Below, in pieces: positions 1-8,689 of a stretch of 64,000 nt of DNA. The DNA lies in the NCBI GenBank assembly GCA_944381555.1, contig CALWLL010000056.1, positions 62,001 through 126,000 on the forward strand. Reading direction: 5' to 3'. Numbering within the stretch: the first letter of the stretch is position 1; every line of letters starts with the position of its first letter. A model generated the notes under the pieces. That model did not search any database. It was given only the letters and a program-made list of their open reading frames with translations, and was not told the origin of the DNA. Origin of the DNA: an uncultured Agathobacter sp. (GTDB lineage Bacteria > Bacillota > Clostridia > Lachnospirales > Lachnospiraceae). The position numbers and the translations under genes are program-made.

Positions 1-1718
1 GCGTTTTTCTTAATAAAACTCATATCAAAGTCTGCATTATGGGCAACCATGATACATCCGTCACAAAACTCCAAAAACTGAGGCAGCACCACATCAATTG
101 CCGGCGCGTCAACTACCATATCATCACTGATATGTGTCAGCTCTTCAATTCGAAACGGAATCGGAACTCCGGGATTTACGAAGGATGAAAAACGTTCTGT
201 TATCTTGCCGTTTTCTACCTTTACAGCGCCAATTTCTATAATTTTATTTACTTCAGGACTAAAACCAGTTGTTTCAATATCAAATACAACATAAGAATCA
301 CCCAGTGACTGCCCCTTGCTGTCGGTAACAATACCTTTTAAATCATCGACAAGATATGCCTCCACACCATAGATAATCTTAATGTCATCCGGTCCTTTCA
401 CCGCATGATTTGCTTCCGGGAAAGCCTGTACATCCCCATGATCTGTAATAGCGATTGCCTTGTGTCCCCACTTTCTTGCTCTTGCAATAATGCTTCCAAC
501 GTCAGACACACCATCCATATCGCTCATTTTCGTGTGACAATGCAATTCCACACGTTTTTCCGGACTCTTATCCACCCTGCTCGTGGTAAAATCAGGAATC
601 TTCTTAATACCTGTAATCGAACCAATCGTTAAATCACTGTCGAATTTATCAATAATCGCCATACCCTTGACTTTCACGAAGTTTCCCGGTTTTAATCCTC
701 CCGTAATTGCCGGCACGTCCTCATTTTTCGCAAACAGCTTTAATACTATCGTATCCGTAAAATCTGTTATGGAAAAAATAACGATGGTTTTCTCATTTCG
801 GATTTCACGGGTATCTAAAGTAAGTACCTTTCCCCGAATTACGACCTCGCCAATCGGCCCGTCAATTTTTTCGATTTCTAAAGCATCCTCTTCAAAATCA
901 CGACCGTATAAAACATCCGGATTATCCGATTTCCTGCTCCCAGGCTCATATTTTTTACGAAACTCACCTTTTTTCTCGAAGCTATTCTGCTTTGGTTTTG
1001 ATGTGTCTGTAGATTTTTCCGCAGTTTTTGATACCACACCCTTTTGACGAGTTTTTTCTTTTGCACCTGTATCTGCCTTTTTCTCTGTAAGGAGCAATCC
1101 GTCCTCCTGCACGCTCTGCCCTTTTTCCTGCTTTCCCATGCCGGTCCGCGCTACAATAGCCTGTACCTCTTGGCGGATTTGCTCTTTTGCATTTTTTCGA
1201 TATTTGCTTTCCTGTGGTTTGCGGTATTCCACATGAATTGCCAAATCCATTCCACATCTCTCACAGATTATCTTTTCCAAAAATGCAATAATCTCTTCCC
1301 CACGAGTTTTGGCAATTATTGTATCATCTAAAGTCAGGTTCATTTTGCTTGGAGTTTCAAAATACATGGCTGCTGTCCGAAGCAGGTTGTATTCTAAAAT
1401 GCTGTATGCATTTAATTCCTCAAGGATACTTTCCTTATATACCTGCATAAGCGTTTCTGCATTGTATTGTCCGGAAAGCTGAAAAGACTCTATAATCCTG
1501 ATAACAACATCCTTTGCTGGAAATAGCTGTTTTTTTATCTGGTCTTCCAGATACCATATTTTCTTTTTCTCAATCAGTCTTTCTGCATGCAAATAAATGC
1601 GAACATGACTTCTGTCATGATTCGCACTTACCTTGGTTACTTCTGCTTTTTCTAAAAGACTGATTAGCCCACTGTCTACTTTTAAAGTAGGAAATACTTC
1701 TAAAAATGTCTTTGACAT
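1..1718 (-). CDS. polC: DNA polymerase III alpha subunit, PolC type (N-terminal part, runs off the window)
   Basis: Replicative DNA polymerase of low-GC Gram-positives with built-in 3'-5' proofreading. About 572 N-terminal residues are visible; the polymerase palm and fingers lie beyond the left edge. Seen in order: an N-terminal domain, a charged low-complexity linker (about residues 205-275), an OB-fold region, the start of the PHP domain (ELHCHTKMSD, then TDHGDVQAF, YGVEAYL), and a DEDD exonuclease (VVFDIETTG, IEIGAV, VAHNADFDMSF). The exonuclease inserted inside PHP is diagnostic of PolC. The ATG directly follows the ispG TAA with no gap, so translation is probably coupled. Family assignment is certain. 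Confidence 0.97.
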   Translation of the reverse strand, partial: MSKTFLEVFPTLKVDSGLISLLEKAEVTKVSANHDRSHVRIYLHAERLIEKKKIWYLEDQIKKQLFPAKDVVIRIIESFQLSGQYNAETLMQVYKESILEELNAYSILEYNLLRTAAMYFETPSKMNLTLDDTIIAKTRGEEIIAFLEKIICERCGMDLAIHVEYRKPQESKYRKNAKEQIRQEVQAIVARTGMGKQEKGQSVQEDGLLLTEKKADTGAKEKTRQKGVVSKTAEKSTDTSKPKQNSFEKKGEFRKKYEPGSRKSDNPDVLYGRDFEEDALEIEKIDGPIGEVVIRGKVLTLDTREIRNEKTIVIFSITDFTDTIVLKLFAKNEDVPAITGGLKPGNFVKVKGMAIIDKFDSDLTIGSITGIKKIPDFTTSRVDKSPEKRVELHCHTKMSDMDGVSDVGSIIARARKWGHKAIAITDHGDVQAFPEANHAVKGPDDIKIIYGVEAYLVDDLKGIVTDSKGQSLGDSYVVFDIETTGFSPEVNKIIEIGAVKVENGKITERFSSFVNPGVPIPFRIEELTHISDDMVVDAPAIDVVLPQFLEFCDGCIMVAHNADFDMSFIKKN

Positions 1719-2774
1719 TTAATTTCTCCAATTTTCAAGTTCATATCTTAAAGCATCAAGCAGTTGGTCTTCCGGTACTTTTTTATAAATCTCACCTTTT
1801 TTGATGATAAGTCCTTCACCAATTCCACCGGCAACACCAAGATCTGCTTCTTTTGCTTCTCCCGGTCCGTTTACTGCACAGCCCATCACTGCCACTTTAA
1901 TATCCAGCGGATATTCCGCAGCCATCGTTTCAACCTTGTTTGCCAGACCGATCAAATCAATCTGGGTTCTGCCACAGGTCGGACAGGATACCACTTCAAT
2001 TCCGCCTTTGCGGAGTCCAAGTGTTCTTAAGATAAGTTTTGCAGATTTAATTTCCTCTACCGGGTCCCCGGTAAGAGAAACCCGAATCGTATCACCTATA
2101 CCCTGACTTAAAATCAATCCAAGTCCTATGGACGATTTGATGTTTCCGCTTATGATCGTTCCTGCCTCTGTTATACCGACATGAAGTGGATGATTAGTCT
2201 TGTCTGCAATCAGCTCGTGCGCTTTCACACACATCATAACATCAGAAGATTTGATACTGATTACCAGATTGTCATAACCCATATCTTCAATAATCTTTAC
2301 TTTGTCCAAGGCGCTTTCCACAATTCCTTCGGCTGTAACCCCATCATATTTCTCAACAAGAGGCTTTTCTAAGGAGCCGCTGTTTACTCCAACGCGGATT
2401 GGAATGTTCCGTTCCTTTGCCACATCCACAACCGCCTTTACGCGGTCTGTGCTACCGATGTTTCCCGGGTTGATACGGATTTTATCCGCACCATGCTCCA
2501 TTGCGGCAATTGCAAGCTTATAGTCAAAGTGAATATCTGCAACCAATGGAATTTCTATCTGCTTTTTTATTTCCGTCAATGCCTTTGCTGCCTCCATTGT
2601 TGGAACAGCGCAGCGGATAATATCACAGCCGGCTTTGGTCAGCTTTTGAATCTGTGCAACCGTAGAAGCCGCATCTTCCGTTTTGGTGTTTGTCATAGAC
2701 TGAATCAGAACCGGGTTTGCACCACCGATAACGCGGTTGCCTATGTGAACTTCCTTGGTTAATCTCTTTTCCAT
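1719..2774 (-). CDS. ispG: 4-hydroxy-3-methylbut-2-enyl diphosphate synthase
   Basis: IspG (GcpE) performs the penultimate step of the MEP isoprenoid pathway, reductively converting ME-cPP to HMBPP with a 4Fe-4S cluster. At 351 residues it is the usual length for the bacterial two-domain form. The N-terminal TIM-barrel carries VLIQSMTNTKTED and DIHFDYKLA. The C-terminal cluster ligands are visible in SCPTCGRTQ and MGCAVNGPGE. The start is set by GGGAGG six bases upstream of ATG. It sits with dxr, uppS and cdsA, so this operon holds two MEP steps plus users of the product. B. subtilis has proS at this position. Confidence 0.97.
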   Translation of the reverse strand: MEKRLTKEVHIGNRVIGGANPVLIQSMTNTKTEDAASTVAQIQKLTKAGCDIIRCAVPTMEAAKALTEIKKQIEIPLVADIHFDYKLAIAAMEHGADKIRINPGNIGSTDRVKAVVDVAKERNIPIRVGVNSGSLEKPLVEKYDGVTAEGIVESALDKVKIIEDMGYDNLVISIKSSDVMMCVKAHELIADKTNHPLHVGITEAGTIISGNIKSSIGLGLILSQGIGDTIRVSLTGDPVEEIKSAKLILRTLGLRKGGIEVVSCPTCGRTQIDLIGLANKVETMAAEYPLDIKVAVMGCAVNGPGEAKEADLGVAGGIGEGLIIKKGEIYKKVPEDQLLDALRYELENWRN

Positions 2775-2808
2775 TTCCTACCTCCCAAAATGTATTTGTA
2801 ACTCCTTA

Positions 2809-3846
2809 CTATATAAATATCTTACGAATATCATTAAACATTACAAAAAACATCAGCAGGAACAAAAGGATGATTCCAATCATATGAACCATACCCTCTT
2901 TATTTGGGTCAACCGGCTTACCCCGAATTGCTTCTACTGCTAAGAACACCAGTCTCCCGCCATCTAATGCCGGAATTGGAAGCAGATTCATAACACCGAG
3001 ATTTGCTGATAACATAATTGTCCAATTCAGCATATTTAAGAATGCATAATAATATCCGTCGTTTTTCACGGACTCTTCATACACCTGTCCCATATTCTGA
3101 ACAATACCAACAGGACCGCTTAGTTCATTCACCGATATCCCGCCTGTAAACAGCATTCTCACGCTTTCAATCGTAGTATCAATATAATAGCCCAGTTCAC
3201 AAAAGCTGTAATATATAGTTTCAAAGACTCCTGTACGCTCTCTTTCACCGTATGAAATAAATCCATACAGATAGCTGTCTGTTTCTTCATCGTATTTTGG
3301 CGTCAATGTTGTTGTATATTCCTGACCATCTCTCTCATATACGATTTCTACCGGCTCTCCAACATGAAATAATGCATAAGCACTGATTTCTCTATAAAAA
3401 TTAATTTTTTTACCACCCATTTTTACAATGGTATCTCCGCCTTTAAGTCCGGCTTCCTGTGCGGCATAACCATCCATTACATCTGTAAGCACAGGCTTAT
3501 CTACCCCGACACACGAAATCAATACAATGGACAAAACAAATGCCATTATAAAGTTAAAGATTGGTCCGGCAGCCACAACGCTGATTCTTGCCCATACGCT
3601 CTTTTTGTTAAAAGCACGCTCATCATCCGAATCTTCATCTTCGCCTTCCATCATACAAGCTCCGCCAAAAGGAAGAATCTTCAGGGAATACTTCGTTTCC
3701 CCCTTCGTAAATCCAACAATTGTCGGTCCTAGGCCAAGTGAAAATTCATTAACCCGGATTCCGTTTGCCTTTGCCAGTAGAAAATGTCCAAGTTCATGAA
3801 ACAAAATAAGTAAACTAAAAATTAAAATTGCAATTACTATATTCAA
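2809..3846 (-). CDS. rseP: RIP metalloprotease, site-2 protease family
   Basis: Intramembrane zinc metalloprotease (RasP/YluC in B. subtilis) that cleaves anti-sigma factors and signal-peptide remnants inside the membrane. HELGH at residues 17-21 in the first membrane segment gives the zinc ligands and catalytic Glu. A single PDZ domain follows (about 115-190), and the third zinc ligand is in LLPIPALDGGRL near residue 285, before the last membrane helix. Length 345 is normal for Gram-positives. The only sensible start is a TTG with GGTGG just upstream, one base past the dxr stop. No ATG precedes the HELGH motif. Confidence 0.95.
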   Translation of the reverse strand: MNIVIAILIFSLLILFHELGHFLLAKANGIRVNEFSLGLGPTIVGFTKGETKYSLKILPFGGACMMEGEDEDSDDERAFNKKSVWARISVVAAGPIFNFIMAFVLSIVLISCVGVDKPVLTDVMDGYAAQEAGLKGGDTIVKMGGKKINFYREISAYALFHVGEPVEIVYERDGQEYTTTLTPKYDEETDSYLYGFISYGERERTGVFETIYYSFCELGYYIDTTIESVRMLFTGGISVNELSGPVGIVQNMGQVYEESVKNDGYYYAFLNMLNWTIMLSANLGVMNLLPIPALDGGRLVFLAVEAIRGKPVDPNKEGMVHMIGIILLFLLMFFVMFNDIRKIFI

Positions 3847-3847
3847 A

Positions 3848-4990
3848 TTACCACCTACTACTTATGAATTCATAAGCTTCCTGTTCTGTTTCTAAAATCT
3901 GTTCTAATGTCGGATTTGAAATAAATCCTGTCTGTTTCATCGTTTCTTCTATGATATCTGTAATTTCGAGATATTGAATTTTGCGATTCAAAAACAAACT
4001 GACTGCTTTCTCGTTTGCAGCATTATATGCAACCGGAATATTTCCTCCACGCCGCATTGCTTCATAGGCCAGTTTTAGCCCTTTAAAAGTCTCAATATCC
4101 GGTTCTTCAAACGTAAGATTGGATAAAGCAAATAAATCAAGACGCTTACCGGATAACGGGCGGCGCTCCGGGTAATATAATGCATACTGAATCGGAAGGC
4201 GCATATCCGGGGTTCCAAGCTGTGCCATTACTGCCCCATCTTCAAATTCTACCGCAGAATGAATGACGCTCTGTGGATGAACAACAACCTGTATGCGGTC
4301 TAAATCCACGTCAAACAGCCATTTTGCTTCCATCACTTCCAGACCTTTATTCACAAGCGTGGAAGAATCAATCGTAATCTTTTTTCCCATTGCCCAGTTC
4401 GGATGCTTTAATGCATCCTCTACCTGAATACTTAGTAATTCTTCACGCTTCCTTCCCCGAAACGGTCCCCCTGAGGCCGTCAGCAGAATCTTATGGATTC
4501 TGTTGTTTTCTTCTCCCTGCAAGGACTGGAAAATAGCGCTGTGCTCACTATCAACCGGTAATATGGATACTTTATGTTTTTTGGCCAGCGGAATAATAAT
4601 ATGTCCTGCTGTTACCAATGTTTCTTTATTTGCCAACGCAATATTTTTCCCCGCCTCAATTGCTGCAATAGTCGGGCGTATTCCAAGCATTCCGACAATT
4701 GCCGTGACCAGAAGCTCTGATTGCGGATGGATTGCTGCTTCAATCAGTCCGTCCATTCCATATACAACAGGTATATTTAAATCTCTTGTGCTGTTACGCA
4801 AAGCCAAAGCGTCATCTTCATCCCATACACTCACTAATTTCGGGTGAAACTCACGCATCTGCTCTTCCATCAGACGAATATTTCCACCGCAGGATAAAGC
4901 AACAACTTCAAGGTCTCCCTGCTCTCTTGCAACCTCCAGCGTCTGTGTTCCGATTGAGCCGGTCGAACCTAGTATTGCTATTTTTTTCAT
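3848..4990 (-). CDS. dxr: 1-deoxy-D-xylulose 5-phosphate reductoisomerase
   Basis: Dxr (IspC) converts DXP to MEP with NADPH, the first committed step of non-mevalonate isoprenoid synthesis. The 380 residues match the family. The N-terminal Rossmann fold has GSTGSIGTQTL (residues 8-18). The metal and substrate site is seen in PVDSEHSAIFQ, TASGGPFRGR and VAYNAANEKAV. The ATG has GAGG seven bases upstream. It lies between cdsA and rseP, as in most Firmicutes. Together with ispG it shows that this organism uses the MEP route. Confidence 0.97.
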   Translation of the reverse strand: MKKIAILGSTGSIGTQTLEVAREQGDLEVVALSCGGNIRLMEEQMREFHPKLVSVWDEDDALALRNSTRDLNIPVVYGMDGLIEAAIHPQSELLVTAIVGMLGIRPTIAAIEAGKNIALANKETLVTAGHIIIPLAKKHKVSILPVDSEHSAIFQSLQGEENNRIHKILLTASGGPFRGRKREELLSIQVEDALKHPNWAMGKKITIDSSTLVNKGLEVMEAKWLFDVDLDRIQVVVHPQSVIHSAVEFEDGAVMAQLGTPDMRLPIQYALYYPERRPLSGKRLDLFALSNLTFEEPDIETFKGLKLAYEAMRRGGNIPVAYNAANEKAVSLFLNRKIQYLEITDIIEETMKQTGFISNPTLEQILETEQEAYEFISSRW

Positions 4991-5050
4991 ACTCTTACCT
5001 CACTACAACATCTTGCTTTCTGTGCCGCTATCTATTTAAGATACCTCTTT

Positions 5051-5851
5051 TTAAATAAAATATATCGCTAAATAATAGATAATTGGCGCAGTAATTATTA
5101 TGCTGTCAAATCTATCCAGAATTCCGCCATGTCCGGGAATGATATTTCCATAATCCTTAATATTATAATTGCGTTTAATTGCAGATGCCGTTAAATCCCC
5201 AATCATAGAAATCAAAGCCGCAGCAGCAGCAATTACCGCCAATACAACAATTTCACTCCATTCTGTCTCCATCTGGTTTTGAAATACCAGTGCATAGATT
5301 AACGTAAGAAGTGCTGCTCCAAGCACACCTCCAACTGCGCCCTCAACGGATTTCTTTGGACTAAGCACCGGAGACATTTTATGTTTACCGATTAACATTC
5401 CTACACAATAGGCACAGGTATCACATCCCCATGAGCAGATAAAAATTAAAAATGCCAGATACAACCCATTTTCCAAAGTACGAATCTGATAGATATAAGA
5501 CAGCATTACCCCTACATACAGCATTCCAAAAAGCGCTGACATAATATGCTTTGCTTCATATTTTGGATAAGCAAATACATAAATAAACATAAGTACAATC
5601 AGAAGTCCCATTATGAAAATGAATGGATCTAAAATCCAGTGCAGGCTCAGATTACAATAATATGAAGCCGTAGTCACATAAGATGCGATTGCAAGCGGCG
5701 TCTTCTCTATCTCAAGCACGCGGTATAATTCAAACATTCCGATTAATGCAATAACAAGTGTGGAAAGTAACAGTAGATTGCCGCCGAATAGTATAAAAAC
5801 AACAGCCAGAACCACCATTACAATCCCACTTAACAAACGAGGCAAAAACAT
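5051..5851 (-). CDS. cdsA: Phosphatidate cytidylyltransferase
   Basis: Membrane enzyme making CDP-diacylglycerol from phosphatidate and CTP, the branch point for phospholipid synthesis. The 266 residues form about eight hydrophobic segments. The C-terminal CTP_transf_1 signature is present: S-AIKRNYNIKDYG followed by IPGHGGILDRFDS, with the conserved Asp residues and GGxxDR core. The start is an ATG six bases after AAGGAGG, two bases past the uppS stop. The operon couples phospholipid and polyprenyl-phosphate supply. Confidence 0.95.
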   Translation of the reverse strand: MFLPRLLSGIVMVVLAVVFILFGGNLLLLSTLVIALIGMFELYRVLEIEKTPLAIASYVTTASYYCNLSLHWILDPFIFIMGLLIVLMFIYVFAYPKYEAKHIMSALFGMLYVGVMLSYIYQIRTLENGLYLAFLIFICSWGCDTCAYCVGMLIGKHKMSPVLSPKKSVEGAVGGVLGAALLTLIYALVFQNQMETEWSEIVVLAVIAAAAALISMIGDLTASAIKRNYNIKDYGNIIPGHGGILDRFDSIIITAPIIYYLAIYFI

Positions 5852-5852
5852 C

Positions 5853-6560
5853 CTATTCCTCCTTTATGCGGCCGAATCTCCGGTCACGTCTATTATATGC
5901 TTCAATAGCAAGTTCTAATTCTTTCTTGTTAAAGTCCGGCCATGCCACATCCGTAAAATAAAATTCACTATACGCAAGCTGCCATAATAAATAATTAGAC
6001 AAACGCTGTTCTCCGCTGGTCCGGATCAAAAGGTCCGGATCGGGAAGTTCTCTTGTATCCAGATAGCCGGAAAAAAGCTCTGCATCTATCTCTTCTATGG
6101 AAATTTTTCCTTCTTTCTCATCCTGCATCATATGCTTCATGGCACGGAGCATTTCATCCCTGCTTCCATAATTAATTGCAATGGTAAGATTTAATCCGGT
6201 ATTCACACGGGAAGTCTCTTCTAATTCTTTGATTTTCGCCTGAAATTTCTCAGATAATCTGCCTGTTTCACCGATTACGCGTACGCGCAGATTATTTTTA
6301 TCTGCTGTCTTAACACAATTTTTCAGATAGCTTTCTAACAAATTCATAAGCGCTTCTACTTCTGCCTTCGGACGATTCCAGTTTTCTGTAGAAAATGCGT
6401 AAAGTGTCAGATATTTAATTCCAAGTTCATTGGCAGCTTTACATACCGTCTCTACATTTTTAGCACCTGCAGTATGACCTACATTACGCGGCAATCCTTT
6501 GCTTTTTGCCCATCTCCCATTCCCATCCAGAATAATCGCTACATGTCCGGGTATTCTCAT
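5853..6560 (-). CDS. uppS: Isoprenyl transferase (undecaprenyl diphosphate synthase)
   Basis: Cis-prenyltransferase that builds C55 undecaprenyl diphosphate, the lipid carrier for peptidoglycan and other envelope polymers. Motifs: ILDGNGRWAKSKGLPR with the catalytic Asp12, GHTAGAKN, LTLYAFSTENW, and near the C-terminus DLLIRTSGEQRLSNYLLWQ and WPDF. Its 235 residues are typical. The start follows GGAGG at ten bases. A hairpin with a T run lies between frr and this gene, so its expression may be partly uncoupled from frr. Confidence 0.97.
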   Translation of the reverse strand: MRIPGHVAIILDGNGRWAKSKGLPRNVGHTAGAKNVETVCKAANELGIKYLTLYAFSTENWNRPKAEVEALMNLLESYLKNCVKTADKNNLRVRVIGETGRLSEKFQAKIKELEETSRVNTGLNLTIAINYGSRDEMLRAMKHMMQDEKEGKISIEEIDAELFSGYLDTRELPDPDLLIRTSGEQRLSNYLLWQLAYSEFYFTDVAWPDFNKKELELAIEAYNRRDRRFGRIKEE

Positions 6561-6606
6561 CCTGCAAATTCCTCCTTAACCTATTAAAATGGACATAGTT
6601 ATATGC

Positions 6607-6633
6607 AGAAAAAGGGATTGTCGGAACAACCCC
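6607..6633 (-). terminator. Intrinsic terminator or attenuator between frr and uppS
   Basis: Minus-strand hairpin with an 8-bp stem (GGGGTTGT with ACAATCCC, one G-U) around a UCCG loop, followed at once by TTTTTC. It lies just after the frr stop and about 45 bases before uppS. The stem is short, so I infer partial read-through into uppS rather than full termination. Confidence 0.6.
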
Positions 6634-6640
6634 TCCATGA

Positions 6641-7195
6641 TTATACAGTAAGAATTTCTTTTGTTTTTGCTTCAACAGCCTTATCAACATCTGCAATATA
6701 TCTGTCTGTTAATTTCTGAACGCTGTCTTCCAAGCTCTTGACCTCATCCTCTGATATCCCTTCTGATTTGCCAAGTTTCTTAATATGATCAATTGCATCA
6801 CGTCTGATATTACGAACTGCAACTTTTGCGTCTTCGCCTTTTTTCTTAACGTCTTTTGCTAATTCTTTACGTCTTTCCTCTGTCAGCTCCGGGAAAACAA
6901 GGCGAATAACTTTGCCGTCATTTGTTGGATTGATACCAAGGTCTGAGGTAAGGATTGCTTTTTCGATTACTTTTACAAGTGATGCTTCCCAAGGCTGAAT
7001 CTGAATCATTCTCGGTTCCGGAACACTAACATTTGCCACACTCTGAATCGGTGATGGCGTACCGTAATAGTCCACGCGTAATTTATCTAATACATGTGGG
7101 TTGGCACGTCCCGCACGGATTGAGCCAAATTCCTCCTCAAGGTTATGCATTGTTTTTGTCATTTTCTCTTCGTAAGATACTAATCTTGCGTCCAT
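6641..7195 (-). CDS. frr: Ribosome recycling factor
   Basis: RRF splits post-termination ribosomes together with EF-G in the cytosol. The 184 residues match the family. The conserved regions are present: a helical N-terminus (LEEEFGSIRAGRANPHVLD), PSPIQSVANVSVPEPRMI with QPWEAS, and LTEERRKELAKDVKKKGEDAKVAVRNIRRDA. The ATG follows GGAGG at six bases. It is directly downstream of pyrH, as in most bacteria. Confidence 0.98.
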   Translation of the reverse strand: MDARLVSYEEKMTKTMHNLEEEFGSIRAGRANPHVLDKLRVDYYGTPSPIQSVANVSVPEPRMIQIQPWEASLVKVIEKAILTSDLGINPTNDGKVIRLVFPELTEERRKELAKDVKKKGEDAKVAVRNIRRDAIDHIKKLGKSEGISEDEVKSLEDSVQKLTDRYIADVDKAVEAKTKEILTV

Positions 7196-7208
7196 ATTAT
7201 CCCTCCTG

Positions 7209-7904
7209 TTATACGGTAACTTTCGTTCCTTTAAAATCTCCGCTCATTGCCTTAACAATGCTGTCTTCTTCATTTAATCCAAAAACATACATCGGCATTT
7301 TATTTTCCATGCACATAATAGATGCCGTCAAATCTACTACTGCAAGTTTTTTATCGATAACTTCCTGAATGGATACTTCATCATATTTCTTCGCGTCCGG
7401 ATTTGTCTTAGGATCACTATCATACACCCCGTCAATCGCTTTCGCAAGAAGAATCCCCTCTGCTTCAATTTCGATTGCACGAAGAACTGTTGCTGTATCT
7501 GTCGAAAAATAAGGATGTCCTGTGCCGCCTGCAAAGAAACACACTATTCCATGCTCAAAGTATTTATTTGCACGGTCTTTTGAAAACAGCTTCGTCATGG
7601 AACCACATTCAAATGGAGTCATAACCACAGTTTTCATCCCTGCGGAACGAAAAATCTCCGATACATAGATGCAGTTCATAACAGTTGCTAACATGCCAAT
7701 CTGGTCTGCCTTAGTTCTGTCAATTGTCTCACTGGAGCGTCCCCTCCAAAAGTTGCCGCCGCCGATAACAATCCCCACCTGTACACCATTATCCACTAAT
7801 TTTTTTACCTGATTTGCAACAATCGTAACGGTTGGTTCATCAAAGCCCTGATGCTTGTCTCCCGCTAATGCTTCTCCGCTGAGTTTTAATAACACACGCT
7901 TCAT
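7209..7904 (-). CDS. pyrH: UMP kinase
   Basis: PyrH phosphorylates UMP to UDP (amino-acid-kinase fold), feeding pyrimidine nucleotide and UDP-sugar synthesis. Motifs: LKLSGEAL, GGGNFWRGR, GTGHPYFSTDTA and DGVYDSDPK. I chose the ATG that begins MKRVLLKLSG, giving 231 residues. A TTG two codons upstream also follows the GAGAGG box but is less likely. The gene lies between the bactofilin gene and frr; in B. subtilis tsf would be directly upstream. Confidence 0.97.
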   Translation of the reverse strand: MKRVLLKLSGEALAGDKHQGFDEPTVTIVANQVKKLVDNGVQVGIVIGGGNFWRGRSSETIDRTKADQIGMLATVMNCIYVSEIFRSAGMKTVVMTPFECGSMTKLFSKDRANKYFEHGIVCFFAGGTGHPYFSTDTATVLRAIEIEAEGILLAKAIDGVYDSDPKTNPDAKKYDEVSIQEVIDKKLAVVDLTASIMCMENKMPMYVFGLNEEDSIVKAMSGDFKGTKVTV

Positions 7905-7929
7905 AGACAATTATCCTCTCTTCTATATA

Positions 7930-8670
7930 TTATTTTCCAAATAATCCCTGAACGTCAATATCTGCATAACACTGTGAGCAGAAGCCTTCGATAACAGCCC
8001 CATTATTGATCTGTACAGAACGGGATTTGATGTTGCCCATAATTACTGCTGAAGTATCAACAACAACAGGTCCCTGGACATCAATATCACCTTTTACCGC
8101 ACCGGCAATAACTGCTGAAGAAGCAACAATGTTGCCGATAATCACAGAGCCCGCACCTATCTTAACGGTGCCGGAACTTACCACTTCACCTTCCACTTTT
8201 GCTACATCCGCAAAAAATTCGGAAGCAGAGCTGTTCCCATTGATTGTACCGGTAACAACCAACTTGCCGTTGCAGGTTACGTTACCATTTACCGTACCCT
8301 GAATATCAAAGGAGCCGGCTGTGGACAAATTACCGGTCAATGTTGTGCTTTGTGTAATCACAGATGTTTCATCTAATACTATAGGATGCTCTTCCCTGAC
8401 TGTGGTATCCATTATTCTTCTCTCCTCTGTCTTTACATATGCAGACGCTGCAATTGATTCTTCTTTTGTTCTTTCTCCTTTTTCCGTTACAGGCGCTTCC
8501 TTTACCTGTTCTAACAATCCGTCCAACTTTGAAAGTTCAGACTGTATGTCAACATCTTCACCTAATGTATCCACTACAAGATTGTCATCATTTTCTGCGT
8601 TGCCTCCACCCGGCACAAGTTCATTTACTGCCTGTGACCAGTCTTCCTTAAAATCTTTAAAAAGTCCCAT
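7930..8670 (-). CDS. Bactofilin-family polymer-forming cytoskeletal protein
   Basis: The central and C-terminal region (about residues 105-240) consists of short repeats rich in Gly, Val and Ile alternating with small polar residues, as in DUF583/bactofilin beta-helices. Motifs such as GSFDIQGTVNGNVTCNGKL and AVIAGAVKGDIDVQGPVVV show the periodicity. The first 100 residues are acidic and probably disordered. Near the end is GFCSQCYADID, a CxxC pair. The start is fixed by GGAGG seven bases before ATG, giving 246 residues. Bactofilins self-assemble into filaments that position envelope enzymes; a deacetylase-like membrane protein directly upstream fits that role. Target and function here are unknown. 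Confidence 0.88.
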   Translation of the reverse strand: MGLFKDFKEDWSQAVNELVPGGGNAENDDNLVVDTLGEDVDIQSELSKLDGLLEQVKEAPVTEKGERTKEESIAASAYVKTEERRIMDTTVREEHPIVLDETSVITQSTTLTGNLSTAGSFDIQGTVNGNVTCNGKLVVTGTINGNSSASEFFADVAKVEGEVVSSGTVKIGAGSVIIGNIVASSAVIAGAVKGDIDVQGPVVVDTSAVIMGNIKSRSVQINNGAVIEGFCSQCYADIDVQGLFGK

Positions 8671-8689
8671 TTTAATCCTCCGTTTATTT

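Noticed and set aside
583..1047. Open frame on the plus strand opposite polC
   Set aside because: Antisense to the clear PolC reading frame, with low-complexity product and no ribosome binding site.
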